A stretch of 45,242 nt of DNA from Mycobacterium sp. 852002-10029_SCH5224772 (GTDB lineage: Bacteria > Actinomycetota > Actinomycetes > Mycobacteriales > Mycobacteriaceae): assembly GCF_001667315.1 (NCBI RefSeq), contig NZ_LZHT01000097.1, forward strand, positions 1-45,242. Reading direction: 5' to 3'. This document shows, piece after piece, positions 25,708 through 33,417 of the stretch; positions within the stretch are counted from its first letter, which is position 1, and each line of letters starts with the position of its first letter. The notes beneath the pieces are model-generated. The model did no database searches and was not told the origin of the DNA. It worked only from the letters and a program-made list of their open reading frames with translations. Both the position numbers and the translations under genes were made by a program.

Positions 25708-26289
25708 CTAGGCGCGTGACCGCGAGCTCAGGTCGGTGACTCCGGCGGGGGGTAGGCCCGCGGCGTGCTCCAGTACCTCGCAGAACGCCTCGACATGCCC
25801 GCCGACCGCGGGCGACATCGCGGTCCATGACGCGCGCAGCTCGAGTTGGTGGGCGCGCGGTGGCCCGGAGATGTCTCCGTAGCGCACCGAGGTGGTCGCG
25901 GTGACGGTGCCGCCCAGGGCGACGACTTGCTCCATACGTGACTCCAGTGCCTCGACTAGCCAGCTCCACGCTACTTCGGGCAGCAGCGGGTCGACCGCCT
26001 CACTGGGGTCAAGGTCGGCCTGGATGTAGGCGACCATGCGGATGGTGCCGTCCCACGCGTCGGCCCCTTCGGGGTCGTACAGCAGGATCAGCCGTCCGAA
26101 GGCGTCGCCGTCGGACCGTTCGGGAATGATTTCGCAGTCGGGATGTTTGACCTCGGCGCCCAGGGCGTAGCTGTGGGGGGCCAGGCGTTGCGGCGGCCGG
26201 ATGGGACCCAGTTCGATCTCCGGCCGCACGACGACGGCGTTCATGGCCGCCACCGCCTCGCGGAAGGGGGCCGGTTCGGATGAGGTCAC
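25708..26289 (-). CDS. DUF3000 protein (Rv2680-like)
   Basis: A protein of 193 residues from GTG 26289 (VTSSEPAPFREAVAAMNAVVVRPEIELGPIRPPQRLAPHSYALGAEV), matching the DUF3000 family over its length. It is soluble, mixed alpha/beta, of unknown function. AGGAG lies nine bases before 26289. An alternative start at GTG 26343 (+18 residues) would be leaderless, with TAGCGT eight bases upstream, and gives a length nearer to what I recall for M. tuberculosis. It is first gene of an operon with the RNase D-like gene. Confidence 0.85.
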   Translation of the reverse strand: MTSSEPAPFREAVAAMNAVVVRPEIELGPIRPPQRLAPHSYALGAEVKHPDCEIIPERSDGDAFGRLILLYDPEGADAWDGTIRMVAYIQADLDPSEAVDPLLPEVAWSWLVEALESRMEQVVALGGTVTATTSVRYGDISGPPRAHQLELRASWTAMSPAVGGHVEAFCEVLEHAAGLPPAGVTDLSSRSRA

Positions 26290-26351
26290 TTGCCGTCGCT
26301 CCTGTTCATCCCGACCGTTCTGCGTTGTCACGGCACGGGTCACAGGGATCG

Positions 26352-26357
26352 ACGCTA
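26352..26357 (-). promoter_or_regulatory. candidate -10 TAGCGT for DUF3000/RNase D operon
   Basis: TAGCGT on the minus strand is followed by CGATCCCT and GTG 26343. It could be a leaderless start (N8) or the promoter for a short leader to GTG 26289. Confidence 0.4.
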
Positions 26358-26452
26358 GACCTATCGCCCGACACGCCGCGACAGGCGCGCCGGGTTTCAA
26401 ACTCGCCGCGATCAAGCCGTTACCAGGACTTCACCAAAGGTATATGTCCAGC

Positions 26453-27274
26453 TCAGGTGGCAGATCCGCCGGTGAAACGCGCCGGGCGTTTCTCGCGGTG
26501 CGCGGCCAGGCCTTCCTGCACGTCGGGGCCGCTGAAGCTGAGGAATTCCAGGCCCACCGATGTCTCGAAGGTGGGGCCCATCATGCGGTACCAGTGGTTG
26601 AGGCTGCGCTTGGTCCACTGGATGGCGTTTTGGGCGCCCTGCGCCAGGTTCTCGGCGATGCGGGTGGCGGTGGACAGGACGTCGTCGTCGTCGACGCAGG
26701 TGGACACCAGGCCGATTCGTTCGGCCTCCTCGCCGAGCAGGGTCTCGCAGGTCAGTAGGTAGTACTTGGCCTTGGCCATGCCGACCAGCAGCGGCCAGCA
26801 GATCGCGGCGTGGTCGCCCGCCGCGACGCCGAGCTTGGTGTGCCCGTCGATGAGCTTCGCCGTGCGGCCGGCCACCGAGATGTCAGCGAGCAGGGCCACC
26901 ACCAGGCCCGCACCGACCGCCGGTCCCCGGATCGCCGATACGACGGGTGTATCGCAGTTGATCATGTTGTGCACCAGGTCGCGGGCTTCGCGCATGATGC
27001 GGATGCGGCCCTCGTATTCGCCGATGGTCTCGGCGATCAGGTCGAAGCTGCCGCCGGACGAAAAGGCCTTGCCCTCGCCGCGGACCAGGACGACGCGCAC
27101 GGCCGGATCGCGATCGATCACCGGCCAGATGTCGGCGAGGTCGCGGTGCATCTGCGGCCCGACCGAATTCAGCCCCGGGGAGTCGAGAACCAGCGTCAGC
27201 ACGCCGTTCTCACCGAGCTCGCAGCGCAGGCTTGGGAACTCGTCGTAATTCACTGGGGGCTGGCTGACGGGCAT
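26453..27274 (-). CDS. echA15: Enoyl-CoA hydratase/isomerase family protein (EchA15-like)
   Basis: A 273-residue crotonase-fold protein. The oxyanion segments are present: RGEGKAFSSGGSFDLI and RGPAVGAGLVVALLADISVAG. The two catalytic glutamates of classical hydratases are missing: V125 stands where GGGCE has Glu, and H145 (DGHTKLG) stands where QPE has Glu. A GDHAAICWPLLVG block follows, as in a large actinobacterial subgroup. It is therefore a crotonase-fold CoA enzyme of uncertain reaction. ATG 27274 has AGGAG six bases upstream. Divergent from hemE. Confidence 0.85.
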   Translation of the reverse strand: MPVSQPPVNYDEFPSLRCELGENGVLTLVLDSPGLNSVGPQMHRDLADIWPVIDRDPAVRVVLVRGEGKAFSSGGSFDLIAETIGEYEGRIRIMREARDLVHNMINCDTPVVSAIRGPAVGAGLVVALLADISVAGRTAKLIDGHTKLGVAAGDHAAICWPLLVGMAKAKYYLLTCETLLGEEAERIGLVSTCVDDDDVLSTATRIAENLAQGAQNAIQWTKRSLNHWYRMMGPTFETSVGLEFLSFSGPDVQEGLAAHREKRPARFTGGSAT

Positions 27275-27360
27275 CCGGGCTCCTGACGTTCAAAACGGTT
27301 GCGGTCGCGATAGTACGCAGCGGCGTTCGGCGTTCGGCGGTCATGGCAGCATTGAGGCCA

Positions 27361-28434
27361 ATGAACAGGCCAATGAACAACAGTGTGGGCGCGCGCCGCG
27401 ACCTTCCCGAGTCGCCGTATCTGGCCGCCGCGGGCGGCCGCAAACCCCACCGGATTCCGGTGTGGTTCATGCGGCAGGCCGGCCGGTCGCTGCCCGAATA
27501 CCGGGCGCTGCGGGCCCAGCACGACATGCTGTCGGCGTGTTTCGACGCCGAGCTGGTCTGCGAGATCACCCTGCAGCCGGTGCGCCGCCACGCCGTCGAC
27601 GCGGCGATCTTGTTCTCCGACATCGTGGTGCCGCTGCTCGGCGCCGGCATCGACCTGGACATCGTCGCGGGGGTCGGGCCGGTGATCGAGTCGCCGGTGC
27701 GCACCACCGCCGACGTAGCGGCGATCAAGCCGCTTGAGCGGCAACGGGTTCAGCCGATTTCCGAGGCGGTGTCGTTGCTGGTGTCCGCGCTCGGCGGTGT
27801 GCCGCTGATCGGTTTCGCGGGCGCGCCGTTCACGCTGGCGTCCTACCTGATCGAGGGCGGTCCCAGCCGCCACCACGCGCGCACCAAGGCGATGATGCTG
27901 GCCGAGCCCGACAGCTGGCATGCGTTGATGGAGAAGCTGACCGACATCACCGTGGGGTTCTTGCGGGTGCAACTGGACGCCGGGGTGGACGCGATTCAGG
28001 TGTTCGACTCGTGGGCCGGGACGCTGTCGCTGGAGAATTACCGCAGCTATGTGCAGCCGCACAGCGCCCGGATTTTCACCGCCCTGGCCGATTACGGCGT
28101 GCCGATGACGCATTTCGGGGTCGGTACCGCCGAACTGCTGGGCGCGATGTCGGAGGTCGGCGCGTCCGTGGTGGGCGTGGATTGGCGAACCTCGCTCGCC
28201 GAGGCGGCGGTTCGTGTGCAACCCGGCACCGCGTTGCAGGGCAACCTCGATCCCGTGGTCCTGCTGGCGGGCTGGCCGGTGGTGCAACGCGCGGCGCGCG
28301 CCGTCGTCGAGGACGGTCGGCGCGCCGTCGACGCCGGGGCGGCGGGTCACGTCTTCAACCTCGGCCACGGCGTGCTGCCCGAAACCGATCCCGCAGTGTT
28401 GACCGACCTGGTGTCGCTGGTCCACTCGCTATGA
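27361..28434 (+). CDS. hemE: Uroporphyrinogen III decarboxylase
   Basis: A 357-residue enzyme converting uroporphyrinogen III to coproporphyrinogen III. Motifs: PVWFMRQAGRSLPEYR (substrate-binding Arg), ILFSDIVVPL with the catalytic Asp, GFAGAPFTLASYLIEGG, FDSWAGTLSLENY, MTHFGVGTAELLGAM and the C-terminal FNLGHGVLPETDP. Three ATGs are possible (27343, 27361, 27373); 27361 is preceded by GAGG and matches the length I recall for M. tuberculosis HemE. The stop overlaps the hemY start (ATGA). First gene of the heme operon. Confidence 0.96.
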   Translation: MNRPMNNSVGARRDLPESPYLAAAGGRKPHRIPVWFMRQAGRSLPEYRALRAQHDMLSACFDAELVCEITLQPVRRHAVDAAILFSDIVVPLLGAGIDLDIVAGVGPVIESPVRTTADVAAIKPLERQRVQPISEAVSLLVSALGGVPLIGFAGAPFTLASYLIEGGPSRHHARTKAMMLAEPDSWHALMEKLTDITVGFLRVQLDAGVDAIQVFDSWAGTLSLENYRSYVQPHSARIFTALADYGVPMTHFGVGTAELLGAMSEVGASVVGVDWRTSLAEAAVRVQPGTALQGNLDPVVLLAGWPVVQRAARAVVEDGRRAVDAGAAGHVFNLGHGVLPETDPAVLTDLVSLVHSL

Positions 28435-29795
28435 CGGCCCGCTCGTATTGCGTTGTCGGGGGCGGGATTTCGGGGCTTACAGCGGCCTACCGGCTGCGCA
28501 TGACCCTCGGCGACGACGCGGCCATCACCCTGTTCGACCCGGGGGAGAGGCTCGGCGGAATCCTGCGCACCGAGACGGTCGCCGGGGTGCCGATGGACCT
28601 GGGCGCCGAGGCGTTCGTGCTGCGTCGGCCCGAGATGCCGGCGCTGCTGAGTGAACTGAATTTGACCGGGCGCCAACTGGTTTCGACCGGGGCCCGCCCA
28701 TTGGTCTACAGCGGGCAACAATTACGCCCGCTGCCCACGGGCACCGTCGTGGGGATGCCGTCGTCGGCGGCGTCGGTGGCGGGGTTGGTCGACGAGGCGA
28801 CCGTCGCCCGCATCGACGCCGAACCCTCCCGTGGGTTGGAGTGGCACGCCGGCGACGACCCCGCGGTGGCCGACCTGGTGGGCGAGCGGTTCGGTGACCA
28901 GGTGGTGTCGCGGTCGGTCGATCCGCTGCTGAGCGGGGTCTATGCGGGCTCGGCGGCGACCATCGGCCTGCGCGCCGCCGCCCCGACCGTCGCCGCGGCC
29001 CTGGACCGCGGCGCCGCGAGCCTGACCGACGCCGTCCGGCAGGCCCTGCCGCCGGCCACCGGCGCTCCGGTGTTCGGGGCGCTCGACGGGGGCTACCGGG
29101 TGCTGGTGGAAGAGCTCGTGGCCCGCGCCCGGCCGCGCTGGGTGTACGCCGCGGTGCCGCGCCTCGAGCGCGCCGACACGGGCTGGACGGTGTTCGACGA
29201 CGCCGGCGCCCGCTGGCCCGCCGACGCGGTGATCTTGGCCGTCCCCGCTCGGGAGTCGTGCCGCCTGCTCGCCGACATCGCCCCGCGCAGCGTCGCCGCC
29301 GCCGGGCGCATCGCCAGCGCATCGTCGGTGGTGCTGGCGCTGGCGGTGCCGGGGGACACCGCGTTCCCCGCGTGTTCGGGCGTGCTGGTGGCCACCGGTG
29401 AGCGGTTGCGGGCCAAGGCCATCACGCTGTCGTCCCGCAAGTGGGGTGTGCGCGCGGACGTGCAGCTGCTGCGGCTGTCGTTCGGGCGATTCGGTGATCA
29501 CGTGGCGGCCAGCACCGCGGACGACGAGCTGCTGACCTGGGCGTTGGGCGATCTGTCCACGGTGTTCGGGTTGGCGGTCGACCCGGTGGACGTCCGGGTG
29601 CAGCGCTGGATCGACGCCATGCCCCAGTACGGACCGGGTCATGCCGACCTGGTGGCCGAGGTCCGCGCCGGTCTGCCGCCGACACTCGCGGTGGCGGGCA
29701 GCTACCTCGACGGCATCGGCGTGCCGGCCTGCGTCGGTGCGGCGGGGCGCGCGGCCGAGCGTGTGATCAAGGCCATCGAAGACTTGGACGCGTAG
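28431..29795 (+). CDS. hemY: Coproporphyrinogen III oxidase (HemY/CgoX type)
   Basis: A 454-residue FAD enzyme. The N-terminal dinucleotide-binding motif is YCVVGGGISGLTAAYRL, followed by RLGGILRTE and VPMDLGAEAFVLRRPEM. The C-terminal FAD-contact motif is VAGSYLDGIGVPACVGAAGRAAERV. In actinobacteria this HemY family oxidises coproporphyrinogen III to coproporphyrin III, consistent with hemQ directly downstream. The start ATG 28431 overlaps the hemE stop by four bases. The protein is cytosolic or membrane-peripheral. Confidence 0.94.
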   Translation: MTARSYCVVGGGISGLTAAYRLRMTLGDDAAITLFDPGERLGGILRTETVAGVPMDLGAEAFVLRRPEMPALLSELNLTGRQLVSTGARPLVYSGQQLRPLPTGTVVGMPSSAASVAGLVDEATVARIDAEPSRGLEWHAGDDPAVADLVGERFGDQVVSRSVDPLLSGVYAGSAATIGLRAAAPTVAAALDRGAASLTDAVRQALPPATGAPVFGALDGGYRVLVEELVARARPRWVYAAVPRLERADTGWTVFDDAGARWPADAVILAVPARESCRLLADIAPRSVAAAGRIASASSVVLALAVPGDTAFPACSGVLVATGERLRAKAITLSSRKWGVRADVQLLRLSFGRFGDHVAASTADDELLTWALGDLSTVFGLAVDPVDVRVQRWIDAMPQYGPGHADLVAEVRAGLPPTLAVAGSYLDGIGVPACVGAAGRAAERVIKAIEDLDA

Positions 29796-29812
29796 GTGGC
29801 ACGATAGGTTTC

Positions 29813-30508
29813 ATGGCCAAGCTCGACTACGACTCACTCAACTCCACGATCCGCTACCTGATGTTCTCGGTCTTCTCCGTGGAGCCCGGTGAGCTCGGGG
29901 ACCAGCGCGACGACGTGATCGATGAGGCGTCGACCTTCTTCAAACAACAGGAGGAGCGCGGCGTCGTGGTGCGCGGCCTCTACGACGTGGCGGGCATGCG
30001 GGCCGACGCGGACTTCATGATCTGGACGCACGCCGAACGCGTCGAGGCGCTGCAGGCCACCTACGCCGATTTCCGTCGCACCACGGCGCTGGGGCGGGCG
30101 TGCTCGCCGGTGTGGAGCAGCGTCGCCCTGCATCGCCCGGCCGAGTTCAACAAAAGCCACATCCCGGCGTTCCTGGCCGGCGAGGAGGCCGGCGCCTACA
30201 TCTGCGTGTATCCCTTTGTGCGGTCCTATGAGTGGTATCTGCTGCCCGACGAGGAACGCCGTCGCATGCTCGCCGAGCACGGCATGGCGGCCCGCGAATA
30301 CAAGGATGTCCGCGCCAACACGGTGCCGGCGTTCGCGCTCGGCGACTACGAGTGGATCCTGGCCTTCGAGGCCCCCGAACTGCACCGCATCGTCGATCTG
30401 ATGCGCGAACTGCGCGCCACCGACGCCCGCCGGCACACTCGCGAGGAGACGCCGTTCTTCACCGGCCCGCGGGTACCCGTCGAGCAGTTGGTGAAAGCCC
30501 TGCCATGA
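29813..30508 (+). CDS. hemQ: Coproheme decarboxylase HemQ/ChdC
   Basis: A 231-residue chlorite-dismutase-fold protein catalysing the last step of the coproporphyrin-dependent pathway, coproheme III to heme b. The actinobacterial catalytic tyrosine lies at Y133 (ICVYPFVRSYEWY) and the proximal heme histidine at H156 (RMLAEHGMAA); the 23-residue spacing matches characterised actinobacterial enzymes as recalled. Seventeen bases separate it from hemY; AGG precedes ATG 29813. Its stop overlaps the methyltransferase start (ATGA). Confidence 0.95.
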   Translation: MAKLDYDSLNSTIRYLMFSVFSVEPGELGDQRDDVIDEASTFFKQQEERGVVVRGLYDVAGMRADADFMIWTHAERVEALQATYADFRRTTALGRACSPVWSSVALHRPAEFNKSHIPAFLAGEEAGAYICVYPFVRSYEWYLLPDEERRRMLAEHGMAAREYKDVRANTVPAFALGDYEWILAFEAPELHRIVDLMRELRATDARRHTREETPFFTGPRVPVEQLVKALP

Positions 30509-31257
30509 CAACACCATTCGATCCGACCGATCCCACCCGCTTCGAGCAGATGTACCGCGACGAGCGGACGTCGCACGGGCTGCCGGCCGCCACCCCCTGG
30601 GACATCGGCGGCCCGCAGCCCGTGGTCCAGCAGCTGGTGGCGGTTGGCGCGATCAAGGGCGAGGTGCTCGACCCGGGCACCGGCCCGGGACACCACGCCA
30701 TCTATTACGCCTCGAAGGGTTATTCGGCGACCGGCATCGACGGCTCGGCGGGCGCCATCGAACGCGCCCGCGAGAACGCGCAAAAGGCCGGGGTGTCAGT
30801 GAATTTCGAGCTGGCCGACGCGACGAAGCTGGACGGTTTCGATGGTCGTTTCGACACGGTGGTGGATTGCGCGTTCTATCACACTTTCGGCACCGAGCCC
30901 GAGCTGCGAAGGTCCTACGTGGAGGCGCTGCGCCGCGCGACCAAGCCGGGCGCGCGGCTGTACATGTTCGAGTTCGGCGAACACAACGTCAACGGCTTCA
31001 AGATGCTGCGGTCGTTGTCCGAGAACGACTTTCGCGACGTGCTTCCGGACGCCGGTTGGGAGATCACCTATCTCGGCCCGACCACCTACCAAATCAACAT
31101 CAGTGCTGAGTCCATCCAGATGATGGCCGCCCGCAATCCCGACATGGCCGACGAGGCGGAGAAGTTGCTGGAACGGTTCCGCGCGATGGAGCCCTGGCTG
31201 GACGGCGGCTGGGTGCTTGCGCCGTTCTGGGAAGTGCACGCCACGCGGGTCGACTGA
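30505..31257 (+). CDS. SAM-dependent methyltransferase (Rv2675c-like)
   Basis: A 250-residue class I methyltransferase. Motif I is VLDPGTGPGHHAIYYASKGYSATGIDGS, with the acidic end of beta-2 at GID; DTVVDCAFYHTF is motif IV and LYMFEFGEHNVNGF follows. It is similar to thiopurine-type/small-molecule methyltransferases. It is the last gene of the hemE-hemY-hemQ operon, overlapping hemQ by four bases (start ATG 30505). A role connected with heme or porphyrins is suggested only by position. The next gene downstream (msrB) is convergent, beyond a 225-bp gap with a large hairpin. Confidence 0.88.
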   Translation: MTTPFDPTDPTRFEQMYRDERTSHGLPAATPWDIGGPQPVVQQLVAVGAIKGEVLDPGTGPGHHAIYYASKGYSATGIDGSAGAIERARENAQKAGVSVNFELADATKLDGFDGRFDTVVDCAFYHTFGTEPELRRSYVEALRRATKPGARLYMFEFGEHNVNGFKMLRSLSENDFRDVLPDAGWEITYLGPTTYQINISAESIQMMAARNPDMADEAEKLLERFRAMEPWLDGGWVLAPFWEVHATRVD

Positions 31258-31353
31258 CGCCGCTCCCGCGCCGCCCCCGCCTCGCTTGGGCGTCGCCCCC
31301 GCCCGCTCAGTCCCAGCCGTCCCATCCGTCACCGGCGGAGGATAGTGCGCTTG

Positions 31354-31422
31354 TGCCCGCCTCTCAGCGACAATCGGGGTGCCCGGCCCGCGGCGAGCCC
31401 AGTTGTCGCTGAAAGGCGGGCA
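31354..31422. repeat. 20-bp inverted repeat with 29-nt loop (large hairpin)
   Basis: The left arm TGCCCGCCTCTCAGCGACAA (31354-31373) and right arm TTGTCGCTGAAAGGCGGGCA (31403-31422) pair at 19 of 20 positions. The GC-rich 29-nt loop may pair further (GGGTGCC with GGCGAGCCC). It lies in the 225-bp gap between the convergent methyltransferase and msrB genes. It could be a bidirectional terminator lacking a U-tract, or a remnant of a small mobile repeat. The rest of the gap shows nothing recognisable. Confidence 0.7.
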
Positions 31423-31482
31423 TTTAGCCTGTCCCGACTCCGCGGGACCCCTGAGGCGTAAGGGAAATACCGAGGCGCGGGG

Positions 31483-31908
31483 CTACTCCCCGGCCGGCGC
31501 CAAACGCAAGCAGACCGAGTTGATGCAGTACCGCTGGTCCGTCGGCGTCGGGTACCCCTCACCGGCGAACACGTGGCCCAGGTGGCTGTGGCAGTTCGCG
31601 CACAGCACCTCGGTGCGCGTCGCGCCCAGCGAATGGTCGGGCCGCAGGATCACCGCATCGGAGTCCGCCGGGTCGAAGAACGACGGCCAGCCGCAGTGCG
31701 ACTCGAATTTCTCTGTGCTGCGGAACAATTCGGCGCCGCAGGCGCGGCACTCGTACACGCCTTCGGTCTTGGTGTCGGTGTATTCACCGGTGAAGGGCCG
31801 CTCGGTGCCGGCCTGGCGCAGCACCTGGAACTCTTCTGGGCTGAGTTTCTTGCGCCACTCGTCGTCGCTCAGTTGCACCTTGGGCTGCGACACGTCGGGG
31901 GAGGTCAT
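31483..31908 (-). CDS. msrB: Peptide methionine (R)-S-oxide reductase MsrB
   Basis: A 141-residue enzyme reducing methionine-R-sulfoxide in oxidised proteins. Zinc site: C54-x2-C57 (YECRACG) and C103-x2-C106 (LCANCHSHLGH). GWPSFFDP lines the active site; the catalytic cysteine is C128 in RYCINS, and a second cysteine (C133, SVCL) may resolve it. The start ATG 31908 has TAGCGT exactly six bases upstream and no SD, so the mRNA is probably leaderless. The region where a -35 would lie falls in the first unit of the repeat array. Confidence 0.96.
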   Translation of the reverse strand: MTSPDVSQPKVQLSDDEWRKKLSPEEFQVLRQAGTERPFTGEYTDTKTEGVYECRACGAELFRSTEKFESHCGWPSFFDPADSDAVILRPDHSLGATRTEVLCANCHSHLGHVFAGEGYPTPTDQRYCINSVCLRLAPAGE

Positions 31909-31914
31909 GCATCC

Positions 31915-31920
31915 ACGCTA
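31915..31920 (-). promoter_or_regulatory. -10 hexamer TAGCGT, leaderless msrB
   Basis: TAGCGT, six bases (GGATGC), then the msrB ATG at 31908. The upstream promoter DNA runs straight into the tandem repeat starting at 31935, so a change in repeat copy number could alter msrB expression. Confidence 0.6.
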
Positions 31921-31934
31921 ACCCTAATTGTGCT

Positions 31935-32084
31935 GACCCGCTGCGCCCGGCTCCGCCGCGCTTGCGATCACCGCGGGGCTCAATGGAGGTGACCCGCTGC
32001 GCCCGGCTCCGCCGCGCTTGCGATCACCGCGGGCTCAATGGAGGTGACCCGCTGCGCCCGGCTCCGCCGCGCTTGCGATCACCT
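31935..32084 (+). repeat. tandem repeat array, units of 56, 55 and 39 bp (VNTR-like)
   Basis: Units begin at 31935, 31991 and 32046. Each starts GACCCGCTGCGCCCGGCTCC and continues with GCCGCGCTTGCGATCACC. The first two continue with GCGGG(G)CTCAATGGAGGT. Units 1 and 2 differ by one G; unit 3 is truncated after the 38-bp core. On the minus strand unit 3 is translated as the last residues of AftC, and its stop codon lies in the unit 2/3 junction. A diverged copy occurs at 11301-11338. Confidence 0.85.
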
Positions 32085-33363
32085 CACGCTCACGCTCGGC
32101 CGTCAGCCACGCCGGATCGATACCGTCCTCCAGCCGGTTCTCGGCCTTGGCGTCCAGGAAGCGGAAATACAGCACCGTAAACGTGACGATCAGCAGCAGC
32201 GACCAGCCGTAGGTGATCTTGAGGTACTCCAGCGCGCGGCCCCATCGCATCCAGTTGAACAACAGCCAGCGGTCAAGGGTCATGAAGCCGTAGATCCCCA
32301 GCCATGCGGGCCAGCTGCGGATCAACGAGTTGGGCAGCACGACCGTCATCAGGAAGGGGAACAGCATCATCGAGTAGTAGCCCTGGGCCAGCGACGACAC
32401 GAGGAACGACCACAGCAGCAGCACGCCCGCGGAGTTGGTCAACCAGAACCGCGGGTCCCGGGTGCGGTAGTGGCGGTACAACAGCCACAGCGCCCCAATC
32501 GCCAGCAGCGTGAACAGGATTCGCAGGAACACGATCAGCCAGGTGGGCAGGCCGAAGTACACGCCGTTGCCCTCGATCGAACTGTTGAAGTAGTCGCGGG
32601 TGCCCAGGAAGTACGGCACCGTGCGGGTGACGAAGTCCATCGGGTCACTGACCAACGGCCAGGCGGCCGCGTTGACGACGACGGGAATCACGAAGGCGGG
32701 CACCAGCGTCCGCCACTGACGGTTCAAAAGCGGCAGCAACAGCAGCGGGGCCAGCACCGGTTTGAGCGTCAGCGTCAAACCGATCGCCACGCCGGCCCAC
32801 CACTGCCGGCTGACCCGGCCGTCCAGCAGCCAGCGCAAAAACAGCATCTCGGCGAGCAGCACACAGCCGTTGATGTTGGTGAACACCAGCGTGTTGGTCA
32901 CCGTCTCGGTGCAGAACATCGCCAGCAGCAGGGCGGGCGCGGCGACCGAGGACAGCGTGTAGTTGAACATCCGCAGCAGCAAATACCAGGCGCCCAGGAT
33001 CGCCAGGGTGTTGATCAGGATGAACAGGTACCGCGACGGATACTCGGGCAGGAATCCGAACGGGGCCATCAGCAGCGTGCCGCCGGGCGGATACAGGTAG
33101 TGCGGATCGACGTAGTCGAAGTGCTCGTTGTAGATGTCCCAGCCGCGCCGGAAGTTCACCACCGCCCGGTAGACGGGTTTGTAGTCGTCGGTGATGTTGC
33201 CGTTGGTGGTGATGACGATGCTGCGGTGCAGCACCGAGAAGATGGCGATCGGCCACAGCGCGGACCGCAACACGCTCGCCACGCTCGGTGCGCCGGTGCG
33301 GGGACGAAAGGCGGCCAGAAGCCACTCACGCGAGCCGGTTCGGGTCGATTCAGCTGCCGTCAC
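32035..33363 (-). CDS. aftC: Arabinofuranosyltransferase AftC (GT-C fold)
   Basis: A 442-residue multi-spanning glycosyltransferase using decaprenyl-phospho-arabinose to add alpha-1,3 branches in arabinogalactan and lipoarabinomannan. The extracytoplasmic loop after helix 1 has the GT-C signature TTNGNITDDYKPVYRAVVNFRRGWDIYNEHFDYVDPHYLYPPGGTLLMAP. About ten further helices follow. Start GTG 33363 (VTAAESTRTG) is chosen because TACGGT lies six bases upstream; GTG 33378 is the longer alternative. The final ~14 residues (EVIASAAEPGAAGHLH) are encoded by a copy of the tandem repeat and replace the short tail I recall for M. tuberculosis AftC. Confidence 0.95.
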   Translation of the reverse strand: MTAAESTRTGSREWLLAAFRPRTGAPSVASVLRSALWPIAIFSVLHRSIVITTNGNITDDYKPVYRAVVNFRRGWDIYNEHFDYVDPHYLYPPGGTLLMAPFGFLPEYPSRYLFILINTLAILGAWYLLLRMFNYTLSSVAAPALLLAMFCTETVTNTLVFTNINGCVLLAEMLFLRWLLDGRVSRQWWAGVAIGLTLTLKPVLAPLLLLPLLNRQWRTLVPAFVIPVVVNAAAWPLVSDPMDFVTRTVPYFLGTRDYFNSSIEGNGVYFGLPTWLIVFLRILFTLLAIGALWLLYRHYRTRDPRFWLTNSAGVLLLWSFLVSSLAQGYYSMMLFPFLMTVVLPNSLIRSWPAWLGIYGFMTLDRWLLFNWMRWGRALEYLKITYGWSLLLIVTFTVLYFRFLDAKAENRLEDGIDPAWLTAEREREVIASAAEPGAAGHLH

Positions 33364-33369
33364 CAGCGC

Positions 33370-33375
33370 ACCGTA
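33370..33375 (-). promoter_or_regulatory. -10 hexamer TACGGT, leaderless aftC
   Basis: TACGGT, six bases (GCGCTG), then GTG 33363. If correct, the upstream GTG 33378 used in some annotations of the family lies in the promoter and is not translated. Confidence 0.5.
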
Positions 33376-33417
33376 CACCGGCGCGCCCGGCTCGCTGAAA
33401 GCAGCATCGAAGCAGCA

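Noticed and set aside
24600..25739. 379-codon plus-strand frame opposite the RNase D-like gene
   Set aside because: Antisense to a protein with full DEDD and HRDC motifs; no recognisable domain.
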